NCBI RefSeq assembly: GCF_029626025.1
Contig: NZ_JARUBF010000001.1
Coordinates: forward strand, 930,001 to 994,000
Reading direction: 5' to 3'
Source: Solwaraspora sp. WMMD406
Lineage (GTDB): Bacteria > Actinomycetota > Actinomycetes > Mycobacteriales > Micromonosporaceae
DNA: 64,000 nt
Both the position numbers and the translations under genes were made by a program. This document shows positions 34,778 to 44,699 of this stretch, piece by piece (position 1 is the first letter of the stretch; each line of letters begins with the position of its first letter). The notes beneath the pieces are model-generated. The model made no database searches. It saw nothing but the letters and a program-made list of their open reading frames with translations, and was not told the origin of the DNA.

Positions 34778-36046
34778 GTGGCGGTGACGATCAGCCGACC
34801 GGTGCGGCGGCGTCCGGTCTTCCATCCGCTGCCGGTCGACGCCGTCGAGCGGCTCACCGGGGACGCGGTCGTGATCACCTTCGCGGTGCCACCGCGGCTG
34901 CGGGCCGAATACCACTTCCGGGCCGGTCAGCATCTCACCGTCCGCCTGGTCGACCCGGCTGCGGGCGAAACCGCCGGCAGCGGTACGGCCGACGGCGGTA
35001 CGGCCGACGGCGGTACGGCCGGCAGCGGTACGGAGATCCGTCGGTCGTACTCCATCTGCTCCACCCCGGCGGAGCTCGCCGACCACGGCCGGCTGCGGAT
35101 CGGCGTACGGCGGGTGGCCGGCGGCGCCTTCACCGCATACGCGACGAGCCGACTGCGTCCCGGTGACACCGTCGACGTGATGCCGCCGTTGGGCCAGTTC
35201 ACCACCGGTTTCGACCCGCGACGGAGCCGGCACTACGCGGCGCTGGCCGCCGGTTCGGGGATCACCCCGGTGCTGTCCATCCTCGCCACCGGACTGGCCG
35301 TCGAGCCGCAGAGCCGCTTCACCCTGATCTACGGCAACCGTTCGGCGCACACCGTCATGTTCGCCGAGGAGATCGCCGACCTCAAGGACCGGTATCCGGC
35401 CCGCCTGCAGGTGGTGCACGTGCTCTCCCGGGAAGTCCAGGAGGCGGAACTGCTGTCCGGGCGCCTCGACGCCGGGCGCCTCGACCGGCTACTCGACACG
35501 ATCGTGCCGGGCGCGTCGATCGACGAATGGTTCCTCTGCGGCCCGTACGGCCTGGTCATCGAGGCACAGCGGGTGCTCGGGGAGCGGGGCGTGCCGCCGT
35601 CGCTGGTCCACAGCGAGCTGTTCCACGTCGGCGAGTCAGCCGCGAGCGGCCCGGTGACCAGCGCACCGGGGTCCGGCGACCCGACTGCCGGCGCGCGGGC
35701 GTTCGGCGACCCGACTGCCGGCGCGCGGGCGTTCGGCGACCCGACTGCCGGCACGCCGGCGGGCGTCGTCGGCACCGAGCTGACCGTCGTGTTGGACGGC
35801 CGGGCGTCCACCGTCGTCGTGGCACCGGGCGAACGGGTCTTGGACGCCGCGCTGCGGGTCCGCGCGGAACTGCCGTACGCGTGCAAAGGCGGAGTCTGTT
35901 CCACCTGCCGGGCGCGGGTCGTGGCCGGTGCGGTCAGCATGGCCCGCAACTTCGCGTTGGAGCCGGACGAGGTGGCGGCCGGTTACGTCCTGACCTGCCA
36001 GTCGAGTCCGACCACCGCCCGGCTCACCGTCGACTACGACGCCTGA
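34778..36046 (+). CDS. paaE: Phenylacetyl-CoA epoxidase reductase PaaE
   Basis: This 422-residue protein has an FNR-like FAD domain (RRSYSICST), an NAD(P) domain (GSGITPVLS, CGPYGLV) and a C-terminal plant-type [2Fe-2S] ferredoxin (ACKGGVCSTC and a later Cys in TCQS). It passes electrons from NADPH to PaaA. It is longer than usual, because two repeat-derived insertions lie at about 65-88 and 295-328. The GTG start at 34778 lies 26 bases after paaD. Confidence 0.9.
   Translation: MAVTISRPVRRRPVFHPLPVDAVERLTGDAVVITFAVPPRLRAEYHFRAGQHLTVRLVDPAAGETAGSGTADGGTADGGTAGSGTEIRRSYSICSTPAELADHGRLRIGVRRVAGGAFTAYATSRLRPGDTVDVMPPLGQFTTGFDPRRSRHYAALAAGSGITPVLSILATGLAVEPQSRFTLIYGNRSAHTVMFAEEIADLKDRYPARLQVVHVLSREVQEAELLSGRLDAGRLDRLLDTIVPGASIDEWFLCGPYGLVIEAQRVLGERGVPPSLVHSELFHVGESAASGPVTSAPGSGDPTAGARAFGDPTAGARAFGDPTAGTPAGVVGTELTVVLDGRASTVVVAPGERVLDAALRVRAELPYACKGGVCSTCRARVVAGAVSMARNFALEPDEVAAGYVLTCQSSPTTARLTVDYDA
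34981..35034 (+). repeat. 15-base tandem repeats in paaE
   Basis: CGGTACGGCCGACGG and close variants recur four times in register, encoding Gly-Thr-Ala-Asp-Gly units in the FAD domain before RRSYS. The insertion is in frame and sits in a surface region of the domain. Confidence 0.75.
35675..35760 (+). repeat. 30-base tandem repeats in paaE
   Basis: Two perfect 30-base units (35675-35704 and 35705-35734) and a partial third encode GDPTAGARAF repeats in the linker between the reductase and the [2Fe-2S] ferredoxin domains. The identity of the units points to recent slippage. Confidence 0.8.
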
Positions 36047-37527
36047 TCGTCCTCGGTGCCGGCGTTCTCCTCGGTGCCGACATTCTCCTCGGTGCCCTCC
36101 TCGGCGCCGGCCGAGTCCGGCTTCGGCGTCCCGGTGCCGTCGGCTGCCGCAGGTGACCGACTCAGCAGCCCGTGGACGGTGAGCGCGACGGCGACGGCGG
36201 CCAGCGGCAGGGCGGGCAGGGCGTAGCGCGGCTCGTACATGCCGATCGCGACAGTGAAGACCGCCAGTCCCGGGCCGGCGAGCACGAGCAGGACGGCGTC
36301 CAGCCGGATCCAGCCGGCCACCCGGCGTCCGGCGGCGAGCGCCGCGATGGTCAGCAGCACAGCCAGGGACAGCACCACCGGGATGCCCCGGGTGTGGCCG
36401 CCGTACCAGTGCAACGCCCTGGTCAGCGGGGTCGCCGGGGGCGGGACCGCCGGGTCGGCGACCTGGGGTCGGTAGTCGCCGGAGGCCTGCGCCGGCGGGC
36501 AGGAGTCCTGGACCCGGATGGCGGCGGAGCGGAATCGTACCGGCGGCACCAGCCGTTCCCGCAGGCATTCGTTCATCGGCCCGAGATAGAGGCCGGGAAC
36601 GAAGTGCGCGGCGCTCTCCTTGCCGACGATCGACAGGTAATCGCCGGGCTGTTGGGTGATCACCGCCCGGGAGAAGCTGGTGAGCACCTCGGTGCCCTCC
36701 CGGGTGTAGACCCATTCGCCGAGTCGGGCCGGGCGTCGCCAGAAGTACGCGTCGGCCCGGTCCCACCGCTGGCCGGGCGGCTGGTCCGGACAGGCGACCC
36801 GCTGTTCCTCGGTCAGGTCGAGCCGCTCGCAGTCGGCGATCATCGCGGCCCGGCCGTACAGGGCGGTACCGCTCTGCGCGCCGTAGACGCTCTGCCGGTC
36901 GCCGACCCACACCATCACCAGCACGTACGGCACCAGGAACGCCAGGACGTAGCCGAGCACCGGGCGCCAGCCGACCCGCCGGACCACCAGATAGATCAGT
37001 AGGAGCAGGGCGACCGGCAGCGCGGTGGGCTTCGTCACCCAGGCCAGGGCGAGCAGCCCACCGGCGACGACGGCGGCCACCGGACCGGGCCGGGCGGACC
37101 ACAGCAGTGCCCCGACCGCCGTGGCGAACAACACGGTGAACAGCAGGTCGGGCAGGATGTAGTGCCCTGTGGTGAGGATCAACGAATCGAAGATCAGCGG
37201 TACGGTGGCCAGCGTCGCCAACCAGCCGGCGACTCCGCGACGGCGCAGCAGGGCGTACCCGCCGACTGCCAGCAGCAGGCTGAGTAGGTGTTGGGCGACG
37301 ACCACCGCCGTCAGGGTGCGGGTCGGCTCGAACACGGCCAGCAGCAGTACGTAGCCGAGCGGCCGGTTCGGGTGCGGCTCCAGCGGCTGGTCGAGCATCT
37401 CCAGGTAGGCACCGCTGTCGCCGTGGAACCAGAACGCGGGCTGGTACGCGACCAGATAGGCGATCCGCAGGGCGATCCCCAGCCCCAGCAGGACCGCGAC
37501 GGCCAGGTGCCGGCGGAGCGGCCTCAT
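36034..37527 (-). CDS. GT39-like membrane glycosyltransferase
   Basis: This 497-residue protein has about ten hydrophobic helices. An early loop FHGDSGAYLEMLDQPLEP and the acidic residue near the first loop suit the GT-C/PMT-type (GT39) enzymes that use lipid-linked sugars. VTKPTALPVALLLLIYL and MYEPRYALPALPLA lie in the later membrane part. The C-terminus is a Glu/Ala/Thr-rich tail with EENVGTEENAGTEDD. The start at 37527 has AGGAG directly before it; 37569 is also possible but overlaps the mqnC promoter region. The donor and acceptor are unknown. Confidence 0.65.
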   Translation of the reverse strand: MRPLRRHLAVAVLLGLGIALRIAYLVAYQPAFWFHGDSGAYLEMLDQPLEPHPNRPLGYVLLLAVFEPTRTLTAVVVAQHLLSLLLAVGGYALLRRRGVAGWLATLATVPLIFDSLILTTGHYILPDLLFTVLFATAVGALLWSARPGPVAAVVAGGLLALAWVTKPTALPVALLLLIYLVVRRVGWRPVLGYVLAFLVPYVLVMVWVGDRQSVYGAQSGTALYGRAAMIADCERLDLTEEQRVACPDQPPGQRWDRADAYFWRRPARLGEWVYTREGTEVLTSFSRAVITQQPGDYLSIVGKESAAHFVPGLYLGPMNECLRERLVPPVRFRSAAIRVQDSCPPAQASGDYRPQVADPAVPPPATPLTRALHWYGGHTRGIPVVLSLAVLLTIAALAAGRRVAGWIRLDAVLLVLAGPGLAVFTVAIGMYEPRYALPALPLAAVAVALTVHGLLSRSPAAADGTGTPKPDSAGAEEGTEENVGTEENAGTEDDQAS

Positions 37528-37571
37528 CTCCTGGTCGGCTCCTTCTCCCCCGGGGCAGTACGCTTTCATGC

Positions 37572-38762
37572 GTGACTACCAGCCGGGAGATCGACAGCAT
37601 CCTGCAGCGTGGCGCCGACGGTGGGCGGATCACGCCCGAGGAGGCGCTGCTGATCTACACCGACGCGCCGTTGCACGCCCTTGGTGAGGCCGCGGACGCG
37701 GTGCGGCGGCGTCGGTACCCGGACAACATCGTGACGTATCTGATCGACCGCAACATCAATTACACCAATGTCTGCGTCACGGCGTGCCGATTCTGTGCTT
37801 TCTACCGCGCGCCGAAGCACGCCGAGGGCTGGACACATCCGACGGAGGAGATCCTGCGGCGGTGCGGTGAGGCGGTGGAGCTCGGTGCCACGCAGGTGAT
37901 GCTGCAGGGCGGGCACCATCCGGACTTCGGCGTCGAGTACTACGAGGAGTTGTTCGGCGCGGTCAAGGCGGCGTACCCGCAGTTGGTGATCCACTCGATC
38001 GGGCCGAGCGAGATCCTGCACATGGCGAAGGTGTCCGGGGTGTCGTTGGACGAGGCGATCGTCCGGATCAAGGCCGCCGGGTTGGACTCGATCGCCGGTG
38101 CCGGTGCCGAGATGCTTCCGGACCGCCCGCGCAAGGCCATCGCGCCGCTCAAGGAGTCCGGTGCCCGCTGGCTCGAGGTGATGGAGTTGGCGCACCGGCA
38201 CGGTGTCGAGTCCACCGCGACGATGATGATGGGCACCGGCGAGACCAACGCCGAGCGGATCGAACACCTGAGGATGATTCGGGACATACAGGACCGGACT
38301 GGCGGCTTCCGGGCGTTCATCCCCTGGACCTACCAGCCGGAGAACAACCACCTGAAGGGCCGGACCCAGGCGACCACCCTGGAGTACCTGCGGATGATCG
38401 CCGTCTCCCGGCTCTTCTTCGACCAGGTGGCGCACCTGCAGGCGTCGTGGCTGACCACCGGCAAGGACGTCGGCCAGGTGGCGTTGCACATGGGCGTGGA
38501 CGATCTGGGGTCGATCATGCTGGAGGAGAACGTGATCTCCTCGGCCGGTGCCCGGCACCGGTCCAACCTGCACGAGCTGATCTGGATGATCCGGTCGGCT
38601 GGTCGGATTCCCGCCCAGCGCGACACCGAGTACCGGCACCTCGCGGTGCACCGCGATCCGGCCGACGATCCGGCCGACGAGCGGGTGGTCTCCCACTATT
38701 CGTCGATCGCGCTGCCCGGCGGCGGGGCGCGTCGGGACCTTCCGCTGGTGGACGCCCGCTGA
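37572..38762 (+). CDS. mqnC: Dehypoxanthine futalosine cyclase MqnC
   Basis: This 396-residue protein is a radical-SAM enzyme that makes the cyclic dehypoxanthinyl futalosine ring. It has CVTACRFCAF (Cx3Cx2C) for the 4Fe-4S cluster and SAM, then GATQVMLQGGHHPD, IHSIGPSEIL, GLDSIAGAGAEML, and the family-typical MMGTGETNAER and WTYQPENNHLKG. The GTG at 37572 is the start. Its promoter must share the 44-base gap with the divergent membrane glycosyltransferase. MqnA, the partner, is at 28.5 kb. Confidence 0.95.
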   Translation: MTTSREIDSILQRGADGGRITPEEALLIYTDAPLHALGEAADAVRRRRYPDNIVTYLIDRNINYTNVCVTACRFCAFYRAPKHAEGWTHPTEEILRRCGEAVELGATQVMLQGGHHPDFGVEYYEELFGAVKAAYPQLVIHSIGPSEILHMAKVSGVSLDEAIVRIKAAGLDSIAGAGAEMLPDRPRKAIAPLKESGARWLEVMELAHRHGVESTATMMMGTGETNAERIEHLRMIRDIQDRTGGFRAFIPWTYQPENNHLKGRTQATTLEYLRMIAVSRLFFDQVAHLQASWLTTGKDVGQVALHMGVDDLGSIMLEENVISSAGARHRSNLHELIWMIRSAGRIPAQRDTEYRHLAVHRDPADDPADERVVSHYSSIALPGGGARRDLPLVDAR

Positions 38763-39106
38763 CCTGACCTGCGGCAACTGACTCACCGATCAGCCGATCA
38801 GTGGACCCCTGGTGCTGACCGGACGAGTCGGCGGGGCCGGGCGGATGCCGCCCGACAGCCGGCCGGAGTGTGGGTGGCCGTCGATGCGGTTGGTGCGGCG
38901 GGACTTCGGGTCATCGCCCATAACGTGTTGATCACAGGGCGCGCGAAGGTCCGCCAGCGGCCGCTAACGTCCTGGGCACAACGTCCGGCGGCCACCCTCG
39001 CCGCGCGGCCCGGCAACCGGGTCGACGCTGGTCACGTCCATTGGGTGTGCCCCCGGTGACCGTACTCCAGCGGCCCGCGGGGGCCGTTCACATAACGCAC
39101 GGCATT

Positions 39107-39138
39107 GCGGGCGGGGTGGTTCGTTCCACCCCGCCCGC
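39107..39138 (+). terminator. 13-bp hairpin 37 bases before menG
   Basis: GCGGGCGGGGTGG/CCACCCCGCCCGC forms a perfect 13-bp stem with a TTCGTT loop. It lies in the 413-base gap after mqnC (38763-39175), which holds no gene, and 37 bases before the menG start. It may end the mqnC transcript or act as an attenuator or leader structure for menG. No T-tract follows. Confidence 0.5.
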
Positions 39139-39175
39139 AGTGTGTGTGCCGGCTGACCTGGCAGAGTGGTACGGC

Positions 39176-39952
39176 GTGACCCAGCATGATGATCAGCGCG
39201 CTGTGCGCGCCGGCACGGATGATCAGCGCGCTGTGCGCGCCGGCACGGATGATCAGCGCGGTTTTCGTGCTTCTTTGGACAAGGACCCGAACGAGGTCGC
39301 CGCGATGTTCGACGGCGTCGCCGGCCGCTACGACCTGACCAACACGGTGTTGGCGTTCGGCCAGGACCGGTTCTGGCGGCGGGCCACCCGGGCGGCGCTC
39401 GGGCTGCGTCCCGGTGACCGGGTGCTGGACGTCGGTGCCGGGACCGGGGTGTCCACCGAGGAGTTGGGGCGCGCCGGGGTCTGGGCGGTGGGCAGCGACA
39501 TCTCGCTCGGCATGTTGAGGGTGGGTCGGCGTACCCGGCCGGAGGTGCCGTTGCTGGCCGGGGACGCGCTCGCGCTGCCGTTCGCGGACGGGGTGTTCGA
39601 CGCGGTCACCATCTCCTTCGCGTTGCGCAACGTGGCCGACACCCAGGTCGCCCTGGCGGAGTTCGCCCGGGTGACGCGTCCGGGCGGCCGGTTGGTGATC
39701 TGTGAGTTCAGCACTCCGACGTTTCCGCCGTTCCGGACGGTCTACTTCTCCTATCTGATGCGGTCGCTGCCGGCGGTCGCGCGGGCGGTGGCCAGCAATC
39801 CGGAGGCGTACGTGTATCTCGCGGAGTCGATCCGGCAGTGGCCGGACCAGGCGGCGCTGGCCGGGCGGCTGGTGGCCGCCGGCTGGGACGGGGTGCAGTG
39901 GCGCAACCTGACCGGCGGCGTCGTCGCGCTGCACCGGGCAGTACGGAATTAG
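39176..39952 (+). CDS. menG: Demethylmenaquinone methyltransferase MenG
   Basis: This 258-residue protein is a class I methyltransferase of the UbiE/MenG family. It has [16 protein letters not shown] (SAM-binding), [26 protein letters not shown] and [18 protein letters not shown], all diagnostic, and probably C-methylates demethylmenaquinone. The GTG at 39176 is the start. An N-terminal [10 protein letters not shown] repeat of about 25 residues precedes the usual [20 protein letters not shown] start, which makes the protein longer than normal. Confidence 0.9.
   Translation: MTQHDDQRAVRAGTDDQRAVRAGTDDQRGFRASLDKDPNEVAAMFDGVAGRYDLTNTVLAFGQDRFWRRATRAALGLRPGDRVLDVGAGTGVSTEELGRAGVWAVGSDISLGMLRVGRRTRPEVPLLAGDALALPFADGVFDAVTISFALRNVADTQVALAEFARVTRPGGRLVICEFSTPTFPPFRTVYFSYLMRSLPAVARAVASNPEAYVYLAESIRQWPDQAALAGRLVAAGWDGVQWRNLTGGVVALHRAVRN
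39188..39260 (+). repeat. 30-base tandem repeats at the menG start
   Basis: Two exact 30-base units (39188-39217, 39218-39247) and a third partial one follow codon 4 of menG, encoding [10 protein letters not shown]. They lie directly after the initiation region, so unit number could alter translation as well as the N-terminus. Confidence 0.8.
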
Positions 39953-40032
39953 CGGAGGCAACCGGACATGCTGGCTCTCGTCGATGAGGGCCGGTGGCCG
40001 AGATCGCCGTCCGAGGTCGCTACCTCGCACAG

Positions 40033-40051
40033 TTAGGGTCGCCTAACCGAT
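40033..40051. promoter_or_regulatory. IdeR/DtxR-like iron box
   Basis: TTAGGGTCGCCTAACCGAT matches the TTAGGTTAGGCTAACCTAA consensus of IdeR/DtxR at 14 of 19 positions by eye, and contains the perfect inverted repeat GTTAGG-GTCG-CCTAAC (40032-40047). It lies 86-104 bases before the flavoprotein start, in a 184-base gap. Binding would depend on IdeR in this organism. Confidence 0.45.
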
Positions 40052-40136
40052 TGCCGCCCTGTTAACGGTTCTAGACTCACCCGGGAGCGGCTTGTGAAGC
40101 ATTTCACGAGCAACCGTACGGCGAACGGGAGGTGCA

Positions 40137-41408
40137 GTGAGCGACACCGAGGCAGACGTAATCGTCGTCGGCGCCGGGCCGGGTGGTGCCACGACCGCCT
40201 ATCACCTCGCCCGGCACGGCCTGCGAGTCCTGCTGCTGGAGAAGACCTCGTTCCCCCGCGAGAAGGTCTGCGGGGACGGACTCACCCCGCGCGCGGTCAA
40301 GCAACTGATCAAACTCGGCGTCGACACCGCACCGGAAGCCGGCTGGGTCCGTAACCGCGGCCTGCGGGTGATCGGTGGCGGCGTCCGGATGGAGCTGGAC
40401 TGGCCCGACCTGGCCAGCTTCCCCAACTACGGTCTGGTACGGACCCGGCTCGACTTCGACGACCTGCTCGCCAAGCGGGCCGTCGAGGCTGGTGCCGTGC
40501 TGCACACCGACACCAACGTGATCGCACCCGTGTTGGATACGTCCGGCCGGGCGATCGGGGTGAGTGCCGAGGTCGGCCCGGACAAGGAACCCGCCACCTT
40601 CCACGCCCCGCTGATCGTCGCCGCAGACGGGGTCTCCGGGCGGTTCCCACTCGCGATGGGGCTGGCCAAGCGCGAGGACCGCCCGATCGGTGTCGCGGTC
40701 CGCCGCTACTATCGTTCGCCAGTACGCCACCAGGACGAATACCTGGAGTCGTGGCTCGAACTGCGCAGCCGCGAAGGCGGCGACAAGCTGTTGCCCGGCT
40801 ACGGCTGGATCTTCGGGATGGGTGACGGCCGGGTCAACGTCGGACTCGGTGCCCTCAACTCGTCCAGCGGGTTCGGCAAGACCAACTACCGCCGGCTGCT
40901 GACCGACTGGCTGGGCAGCACACCGCCGGACTGGGGGCTGGCCGACGAGGCCAACGCCGACGGCCCGATCCTCGGCGCGGCGCTCCCGATGGGCTTCAAC
41001 CGGGTGCCGCACTACACCCGGGGCGTGCTGCTGGTCGGCGACTCCGGCGGCATGGTCAACCCGTTCAACGGCGAGGGCATCGCCTACGCGATGGAATCGG
41101 GCGAACTGGCCGCCGAGATCGCGGTGCAGGCACTGGCCCGGGCCGCCGGCGTCGACCGGGAACGCGCGCTCGCGCAGTACCCGGCCGAGCTCAAGCTCCG
41201 GTACGGCGGTTACTACCGGCTCGGCAACATCTTCGTGAAGCTGATCGGCAACCCCCAAATCATGCGAATCGCCACCAAACACGGCATGCCGCACCCGACA
41301 CTGATGCGGTTCGTGCTGAAGCTGATGGCCAACCTGACCGATCCGCGTGGTGGGGACGCGATGGACCGGATGATCAACGCGATGACCAAGGTGGCTCCCG
41401 CCGTGTGA
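40137..41408 (+). CDS. Geranylgeranyl reductase family flavoprotein (MenJ-like)
   Basis: This 423-residue FAD protein has an N-terminal VIVVGAGPGGATTAYHLA, then FPREKVCGDGLTPRAVKQL and VLLVGDSGGMVNPFNGEGIAYAMESGE, the family signature. A nearby menaquinone pathway and nuo genes suggest that it reduces an isoprene unit of the menaquinone tail (the MenJ role in mycobacteria) rather than making chlorophyll or archaeal lipids. GGGAGG is four bases before the GTG. A membrane-associated C-terminus is plausible. An IdeR-like site lies upstream. Confidence 0.8.
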   Translation: MSDTEADVIVVGAGPGGATTAYHLARHGLRVLLLEKTSFPREKVCGDGLTPRAVKQLIKLGVDTAPEAGWVRNRGLRVIGGGVRMELDWPDLASFPNYGLVRTRLDFDDLLAKRAVEAGAVLHTDTNVIAPVLDTSGRAIGVSAEVGPDKEPATFHAPLIVAADGVSGRFPLAMGLAKREDRPIGVAVRRYYRSPVRHQDEYLESWLELRSREGGDKLLPGYGWIFGMGDGRVNVGLGALNSSSGFGKTNYRRLLTDWLGSTPPDWGLADEANADGPILGAALPMGFNRVPHYTRGVLLVGDSGGMVNPFNGEGIAYAMESGELAAEIAVQALARAAGVDRERALAQYPAELKLRYGGYYRLGNIFVKLIGNPQIMRIATKHGMPHPTLMRFVLKLMANLTDPRGGDAMDRMINAMTKVAPAV

Positions 41409-41548
41409 CGACGCCGCCGACCAGAACACCCGGGCGTTCGCGCCCGACCGCACCAGCCGCCAGCGGGCAACGACGCCCATTGTGCGGTAGGCAGGAACGG
41501 ATCGCTGTTAGCTGACCGCGGGCAGGGAAGGACGAGCAGGAGAAGCCC

Positions 41549-41914
41549 ATGTCGCTCTCGCCTTACATACCCATCGTCGGGGTGTTCGCCCTGGCCTCGG
41601 CCTTCGCGCTGTTCTCGGTGGCCGCCGCCCGGCTGGCCGGGCCGCTGCGCTACAACCGGGCCAAGCTCGAAGCGTACGAGTGCGGAATCGAGCCCAGCCC
41701 GGAACCGGTCGGCGGCGGTCGAATCCCGATCAAGTTCTATCTGACCGCGATGATGTTCATCATCTTCGACATCGAGATCATCTTCCTGGTCCCGTGGGCG
41801 GTCTCGCTCGACCCGCTCGGTGCCTTCGGGTACGTCGCGGTTTCGCTGTTCATCGTCGCCGTCTCGGTCGCCTACGTGTACGAGTGGCGGCGCGGCGGAC
41901 TCGACTGGGACTGA
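41549..41914 (+). CDS. nuoA: NADH-quinone oxidoreductase subunit A
   Basis: This 121-residue membrane subunit has three helices and the conserved [11 protein letters not shown] loop and [22 protein letters not shown] segment. It starts the 14-gene nuo operon. The 140-base upstream gap has a possible TTGTGC/TGTTAG pair, but with 20 bases between, so the promoter is uncertain. Confidence 0.95.
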   Translation: MSLSPYIPIVGVFALASAFALFSVAAARLAGPLRYNRAKLEAYECGIEPSPEPVGGGRIPIKFYLTAMMFIIFDIEIIFLVPWAVSLDPLGAFGYVAVSLFIVAVSVAYVYEWRRGGLDWD

Positions 41915-41924
41915 GGGAGGAACC

Positions 41925-42602
41925 ATGGGAATCGAAGAGAAGCTCCCCGCTGGTGTACTGCTCACCTCGGTGGAGAAGCTGGTCAACTGGTCGCGGCGGA
42001 CCTCGGTCTGGGGCGCGACGTTCGGACTGGCCTGCTGCGCGATCGAGATGATGGCGGCCGGAGCCCCGCACTACGACATGGGTCGCTGGGGCATGGAGGT
42101 CTTCCGGGCCTCGCCGCGACAGGCCGACCTGATGATCGTCGCCGGCCGGGTCAGCCAGAAGATGGCCCCGGTGCTGCGGCAGATCTACGACCAGATGGCC
42201 GAGCCCCGCTGGGTGTTGTCGATGGGTGTCTGCGCCTCCAGCGGCGGCATGTTCAACAACTACGCCATCGTGCAGGGCGTCGACCACGTGGTGCCGGTCG
42301 ACATGTACCTGCCGGGCTGCCCGCCGCGCCCGGAGATGCTGATCGACGCCGTACTCAAGCTGCGAGAGAAGATCGGCCACGAGCCGCTCGGACCCAACGG
42401 CCGCAAGATGCTCGAAGCCCGCCGGGCCCGTGGCGACGTACCCGTGGTGGCCCCGGGATCGATGCCGTCGTCCTACCGCTCCGACAAGGCCCGACGGGCC
42501 GAGTGGGAGCAGGCGGTCCGGGAGGGCCGCGAGGAGCAACTGCGGATCGAGAACTGGATGAACGCCCAGCACCACCTGCGTGGCGGGACCGGCATCAAGT
42601 GA
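41925..42602 (+). CDS. nuoB: NADH-quinone oxidoreductase subunit B
   Basis: This 225-residue peripheral subunit holds the N2 cluster ligands: Cys37 and Cys38 (LACCAIEM), Cys103 (GVCASSGG) and Cys132 (GCPPRPE). GGGAGGAACC precedes the ATG. A 40-residue C-terminal extension is normal in actinobacteria. Confidence 0.95.
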   Translation: MGIEEKLPAGVLLTSVEKLVNWSRRTSVWGATFGLACCAIEMMAAGAPHYDMGRWGMEVFRASPRQADLMIVAGRVSQKMAPVLRQIYDQMAEPRWVLSMGVCASSGGMFNNYAIVQGVDHVVPVDMYLPGCPPRPEMLIDAVLKLREKIGHEPLGPNGRKMLEARRARGDVPVVAPGSMPSSYRSDKARRAEWEQAVREGREEQLRIENWMNAQHHLRGGTGIK

Positions 42603-42633
42603 ACCCCGTAGCCGTGAGCGAAAGGACGATCCA

Positions 42634-43380
42634 GTGACCGGGCCGACCAACGCGCCCAGCGAGCAGCCGGGCGGCGGCGTACCCGCCTCGGCGCCGCCGG
42701 TCGGGGCGACCAGCGGCGCGCCGGCCGAATACCCGCCGGCCAGCCCGGCCGGTCGTGGCATGTTCGGCATCCAGGGTTCCGGCGACACGTCCGGCTTCGG
42801 TGGACTGGTTCGCCGCCGGGCCGACGCGACCGGCAGCGAACGGCCGTACGGCGGCTACTTCGACGAGGTCTACGACGCCCTCGAAGAGGCCTACCCGGCC
42901 TTCGCCGACGCGATCGAGAAGGTCGTCGTCGACCGGGGCGAGTTGACCCTGCACATCGCGCCGGAGCGGATCGCCGAGGTGTGCCGGGTGATGCGCGACG
43001 ACGAGTCGCTGCGCTTCGAACTCTGCTCCTCGGTGTCCGGCGTCGACTACCTGGGCAGCGACGAGCGGCGGCTGCACGTCGTCTACCAGCTCACCTCGAT
43101 GACCTACCGGCGCCGGGTCCGGCTGGAGGCGGCGGTCACCGCCGAACACCCACACCTGCCGAGCGTGACCAGCGTCTACCCGACCGCCGACTGGCAGGAA
43201 CGGGAGACGTACGACATGTTCGGTGTGGTCTTCGACGGCCACCCCAGCCTGACCCGGATTCTGATGCCGGACGACTGGGAAGGTCATCCGCAGCGCAAGG
43301 ACTACCCGCTGGGCGGCGTCCCGGTGGAGTACAAGGGTGCCGAGATCCCACCGCCGGACAAGCGGAGGAGCTACCAATGA
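42634..43380 (+). CDS. nuoC: NADH-quinone oxidoreductase subunit C
   Basis: This 248-residue protein has a disordered Pro/Gly-rich N-terminus of about 60 residues and the 30-kDa-subunit fold ([72 protein letters not shown]). It starts at GTG 42634, 31 bases after nuoB. Confidence 0.95.
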   Translation: MTGPTNAPSEQPGGGVPASAPPVGATSGAPAEYPPASPAGRGMFGIQGSGDTSGFGGLVRRRADATGSERPYGGYFDEVYDALEEAYPAFADAIEKVVVDRGELTLHIAPERIAEVCRVMRDDESLRFELCSSVSGVDYLGSDERRLHVVYQLTSMTYRRRVRLEAAVTAEHPHLPSVTSVYPTADWQERETYDMFGVVFDGHPSLTRILMPDDWEGHPQRKDYPLGGVPVEYKGAEIPPPDKRRSYQ

Positions 43381-44699
43381 CGGCTGGATACGCGACCGAG
43401 CGCGACACCGACGAGGGCAAGGTCTTCACCGTCACCGGCGGTGACTGGGACACCGTGGTCGGCGGCACCGACCCGCTCACCGACGAGCGGATCATCGTCA
43501 ACATGGGGCCGCAGCACCCGTCGACGCACGGCGTACTGCGGCTGATCCTGGAGTTGGAGGGCGAGACCGTCCGGGAGGCCCGGTCGGTCGTCGGCTACCT
43601 GCACACCGGGATCGAGAAGAACCTCGAATACCGCAACTGGGTGCAGGGCACCACGTTCGTCACCCGGATGGACTACCTGGCGCCGATCTTCAACGAGACG
43701 GCGTACAGCCTGGCGGTGGAGAAGCTGCTCGGGATCACCGACGACGTCACCGAGCGGGCCAACACCATCCGGGTGTTGATGATGGAACTCAACCGGATCT
43801 CCTCGCACCTGATCTGGTTGGGCACCACCGGCTTGGAGCTCGGCGCGATCTCGATCATGCTGTACTGCTTCCGGGAGCGCGAGTACATCCTGGAGATCTT
43901 CGAGCTGGTCTCCGGTCTGCGGATGAACATGGCCTACGTCCGCCCCGGCGGGGTCGCGCAGGACGTGCCGGACGAGGCGATCGTCAAGATCCGCGAGTTC
44001 CTGAAGATGATGCCGAAGCGGCTCAAGGAATACGAGGACCTGCTCTCCGGCCAGCCGATCTGGCTGGAACGGACGCAGAACGTCGCGGTGCTCGACGTCA
44101 CCGGTTGCCTGGCGCTGGGCATCACCGGGCCGGTGCTGCGTTCGGCCGGGCTCGCCTGGGACCTGCGTAAGACCATGCCGTACTGCGGTTACGAGAACTA
44201 CGAGTTCGACGTACCGACCACGCCGAGCGCCGACGTCTGGGGCCGCTACTTGGTCCGGATGGCCGAGATGCGCGAGTCGCTCAAGATCGTCGAGCAGGCG
44301 CTGGACCGGCTGAAGCCCGGCCCGGTCATGGTGGCCGACAAGAAGATCGCCTGGCCGGCGCAGTTGGCCATCGGCGTCGACGGCATGGGCAACTCCTTGG
44401 AACACGTCGCCAAGATCATGGGCCAGTCGATGGAGTCGCTGATCCACCACTTCAAACTGGTGACCGAGGGCTTCCGGGTGCCCCCCGGCCAGGTCTACAT
44501 CGGCATCGAGTCCCCCCGGGGCGAGCTGGGCGTACACGCCGTCTCCGACGGCGGCACCCGGCCCTACCGGGTGCACTACCGCGAACCGAGCTTCGTCAAC
44601 CTGCAGGCGATCCCGGCCATGGCCGAAGGCGGACTGCTCGCCGACGTGATCGCCGGAGGCGCCTCGTTGGACCCCGTGATGGGTGGGTGTGACCGCTGA
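43377..44699 (+). CDS. nuoD: NADH-quinone oxidoreductase subunit D
   Basis: This 440-residue 49-kDa subunit contains [37 protein letters not shown], the quinone-site region ARPGG-type ([11 protein letters not shown]), and [14 protein letters not shown]. It overlaps nuoC by four bases (ATGA). It forms part of the quinone-binding cavity. Confidence 0.95.
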   Translation: MTAGYATERDTDEGKVFTVTGGDWDTVVGGTDPLTDERIIVNMGPQHPSTHGVLRLILELEGETVREARSVVGYLHTGIEKNLEYRNWVQGTTFVTRMDYLAPIFNETAYSLAVEKLLGITDDVTERANTIRVLMMELNRISSHLIWLGTTGLELGAISIMLYCFREREYILEIFELVSGLRMNMAYVRPGGVAQDVPDEAIVKIREFLKMMPKRLKEYEDLLSGQPIWLERTQNVAVLDVTGCLALGITGPVLRSAGLAWDLRKTMPYCGYENYEFDVPTTPSADVWGRYLVRMAEMRESLKIVEQALDRLKPGPVMVADKKIAWPAQLAIGVDGMGNSLEHVAKIMGQSMESLIHHFKLVTEGFRVPPGQVYIGIESPRGELGVHAVSDGGTRPYRVHYREPSFVNLQAIPAMAEGGLLADVIAGGASLDPVMGGCDR

